Source: Pirellulaceae bacterium (GTDB taxonomy: Bacteria; Planctomycetota; Planctomycetia; Pirellulales; Pirellulaceae). Taken from it: a stretch of 64,000 bases of DNA. The stretch's first letter is position 1, and each line of letters begins with the position of its first letter. Below, one piece after another: positions 62,986-64,000 of the stretch. Both the position numbers and the translations under genes were made by a program. The notes beneath the pieces were generated by a model. The model was not told the DNA's origin and did not search any database. It saw nothing but the letters and a program-made list of their open reading frames with translations. The DNA lies in contig JAGYIQ010000005.1 in the NCBI GenBank assembly GCA_018402565.1, positions 434,001 through 498,000 of the forward strand, given 5' to 3'.

Positions 62986-63903
62986 TCATCCGCCGATCAT
63001 CGCCGCGTGGACATCCCGTGCCAACGCCAACAATCGCGGCTCTCGGGCCGGCGTGAGAAGCGACCGTCCATCCCAGTCGCTGACCCACTGCATCCCGGCC
63101 ACCGCGGAGGTCAACATCAGATATTCCGCCGCCCGCAACTCGTCCCGCGTCAGCGACTCCTGACTGACGCCCAACCCGTGCTGCTGGGCCAATGCCCAGA
63201 CCCGCTCCCGCGTCACCCCCGGCAAGCAACCGCTGCTCAAAGGGGCGGTCCACAAACGCCCACCCCACCAGGCAAACACGTTTCGCCGACTCGTCTCGCT
63301 CACCTGTCCCTGCCCATCAACCAACAGGGCCTCGTCTGCCCCATGCTGCTCGGCCCAGCGGGCTGCCATCAGCCACGGCAGATAACTGGTGTGCTTACAA
63401 CCGCGCAGCGCCAGCGGTGTCTCGAACGGATCGGGATAGGTTCGCAGCCGAACCCCGGCCTGCTGTTCCCACGGCTGGGGACCCGCGCACGGCGAGGCCG
63501 TAATCAATAGGCCAGGTCGGTCACCCGCTTCCGTCACGCCCGCACCCGCACCGGCCGTCAGCGTCAGCCGCACCCGCAGCCGCACCTCGCTGTTGCCGGG
63601 GTTGATCAGCGGCACAACCGGCGCGAGGTCTGGACGGATCGCCTGTTGCACGGTTTGCTGGACAGCGGCCCTAACAAATTCTTGCGCTAAAAGAGGAATA
63701 CCCAAGCGCCGCGCACCGCGCTCCAGCCGCTGCCAATGTTGCGGCCAAGCGGGCACACGATCGCCCACGGCCAACATCGTTTCAAACACGCCCCATCCCC
63801 GCAACAGGCCCTGGTCCGCAGACCACGGTTCGGCCGTTCCCGGCGGGACCAAACCTGTTCCCAGCCACACGACCGTTGGCCGGGGCTCGCCAGAATGCTC
63901 CAT
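62986..63903 (-). CDS. class IV aminotransferase (4-amino-4-deoxychorismate lyase or branched-chain aminotransferase family)
   Basis: A 305-residue PLP enzyme of fold type IV. It has WSADQGLLRGWGVFETMLAV, an early Arg-rich helix (HWQRLERGARRLGI), the likely PLP Lys in LRGCKHTSYLPWLMA, EALLVDGQGQVSETSRRNVF and LPGVTRERVWALA. Length and motifs fit PabC as well as IlvE or D-amino acid aminotransferase; without a neighbour that decides, I leave it open. ATG 63903 was chosen; a GTG directly before it (63906) is possible. It faces the lipoprotein gene (convergent, 97 bp apart). Confidence 0.82.
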   Translation of the reverse strand: MEHSGEPRPTVVWLGTGLVPPGTAEPWSADQGLLRGWGVFETMLAVGDRVPAWPQHWQRLERGARRLGIPLLAQEFVRAAVQQTVQQAIRPDLAPVVPLINPGNSEVRLRVRLTLTAGAGAGVTEAGDRPGLLITASPCAGPQPWEQQAGVRLRTYPDPFETPLALRGCKHTSYLPWLMAARWAEQHGADEALLVDGQGQVSETSRRNVFAWWGGRLWTAPLSSGCLPGVTRERVWALAQQHGLGVSQESLTRDELRAAEYLMLTSAVAGMQWVSDWDGRSLLTPAREPRLLALARDVHAAMIGG

Positions 63904-63913
63904 CACTGGCCGC

Positions 63914-64000
63914 CTAACGTTCTGTCGCCGGAGCCGCCGCGGCAGGCGTCCAGCCCCAAGCTCGCCAACGTTGCAGCGTCAGGCCCGCAAAATGATGCGA
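63914..64000 (-). CDS. C-terminal end of an unidentified gene, cut by window edge
   Basis: On the minus strand an open frame enters from the window edge and ends at TAG 63916-63914, 10 bp before the aminotransferase start. It encodes about 28 residues (…FAGLTLQRWRAWGWTP…). The tight spacing suggests one operon with the aminotransferase, where a pabB-like gene would fit, but nothing in these residues shows it. Confidence 0.4.
   Translation of the reverse strand, partial: SHHFAGLTLQRWRAWGWTPAAAAPATER

Noticed and set aside
1..64000. tRNA or rRNA genes
   Set aside because: No cloverleaf-like sequence with a CCA end or rRNA signature was recognised in the intergenic regions; a covariance search would be needed to exclude them.

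Overview
This window looks like chromosomal DNA of a planctomycete, most probably of the Pirellulaceae. The basis is the high G+C content, the many secreted proteins of unknown function, a Tad/Cpa pilus locus next to flagellar genes, LemA/M48 and DUF1573-like genes, and long intergenic repeats rich in CGAGTA hexamers. The taxon call is inference; no rRNA or tRNA gene was found.

Layout: 1-5.5 kb holds a gamma-glutamyltransferase cut by the window edge, an M48 peptidase, a small lipoprotein and a secreted HEITH metallopeptidase. 5.9-10.6 kb is fliD-fliS-moeA. 10.9-16.7 kb (minus) is lemA, an M48 membrane peptidase split by a frameshift, and purL. 17-21.8 kb (minus) is a housekeeping block: hpf, ptsN, ptsH, rng and rpsD, with two clear intrinsic terminators. 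22.2-24.7 kb has an Rrf2 regulator, a HAD hydrolase and a secreted monohaem cytochrome.

24.9-34.8 kb is the unusual part. Two arrays of 345-400 bp tandem units (about 2.7 and 3.9 kb) flank three minus-strand genes for secreted proteins, and a broken copy of one of these genes lies at the far end of the second array. Each unit carries two inverted blocks of three GATTAG motifs spaced 10 bp apart, a variable CGAGTA hairpin and exchangeable linker modules. The units do not look protein-coding. A relic of the same element lies between moeA and purL.

34.9-48.9 kb returns to metabolism: a sugar-phosphate-isomerase-like TIM barrel, a threonine/serine dehydratase, a MurB homologue with unusual catalytic positions, an RND efflux adaptor and pump, an EboD-like dehydroquinate-synthase homologue, purD, a secreted M28-PDZ peptidase, a DUF1805 protein and a Fur regulator. 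49.2-54 kb is a partial Tad pilus locus (prepilin peptidase, CpaB, CpaC secretin, CpaE/TadZ) without the ATPase, platform or pilin genes. 54-64 kb has a thioredoxin-like secreted protein, glgC, a large repeat-type secreted protein, a lipoprotein with a transglutaminase-like region and a class IV aminotransferase.

A second dispersed element, palindromic with ends close to GGGCTTGTTGATTTTTCC, occurs in four intergenic regions (16.7, 21.2, 37.9 and 57.4 kb), in one of them as about four tandem copies.
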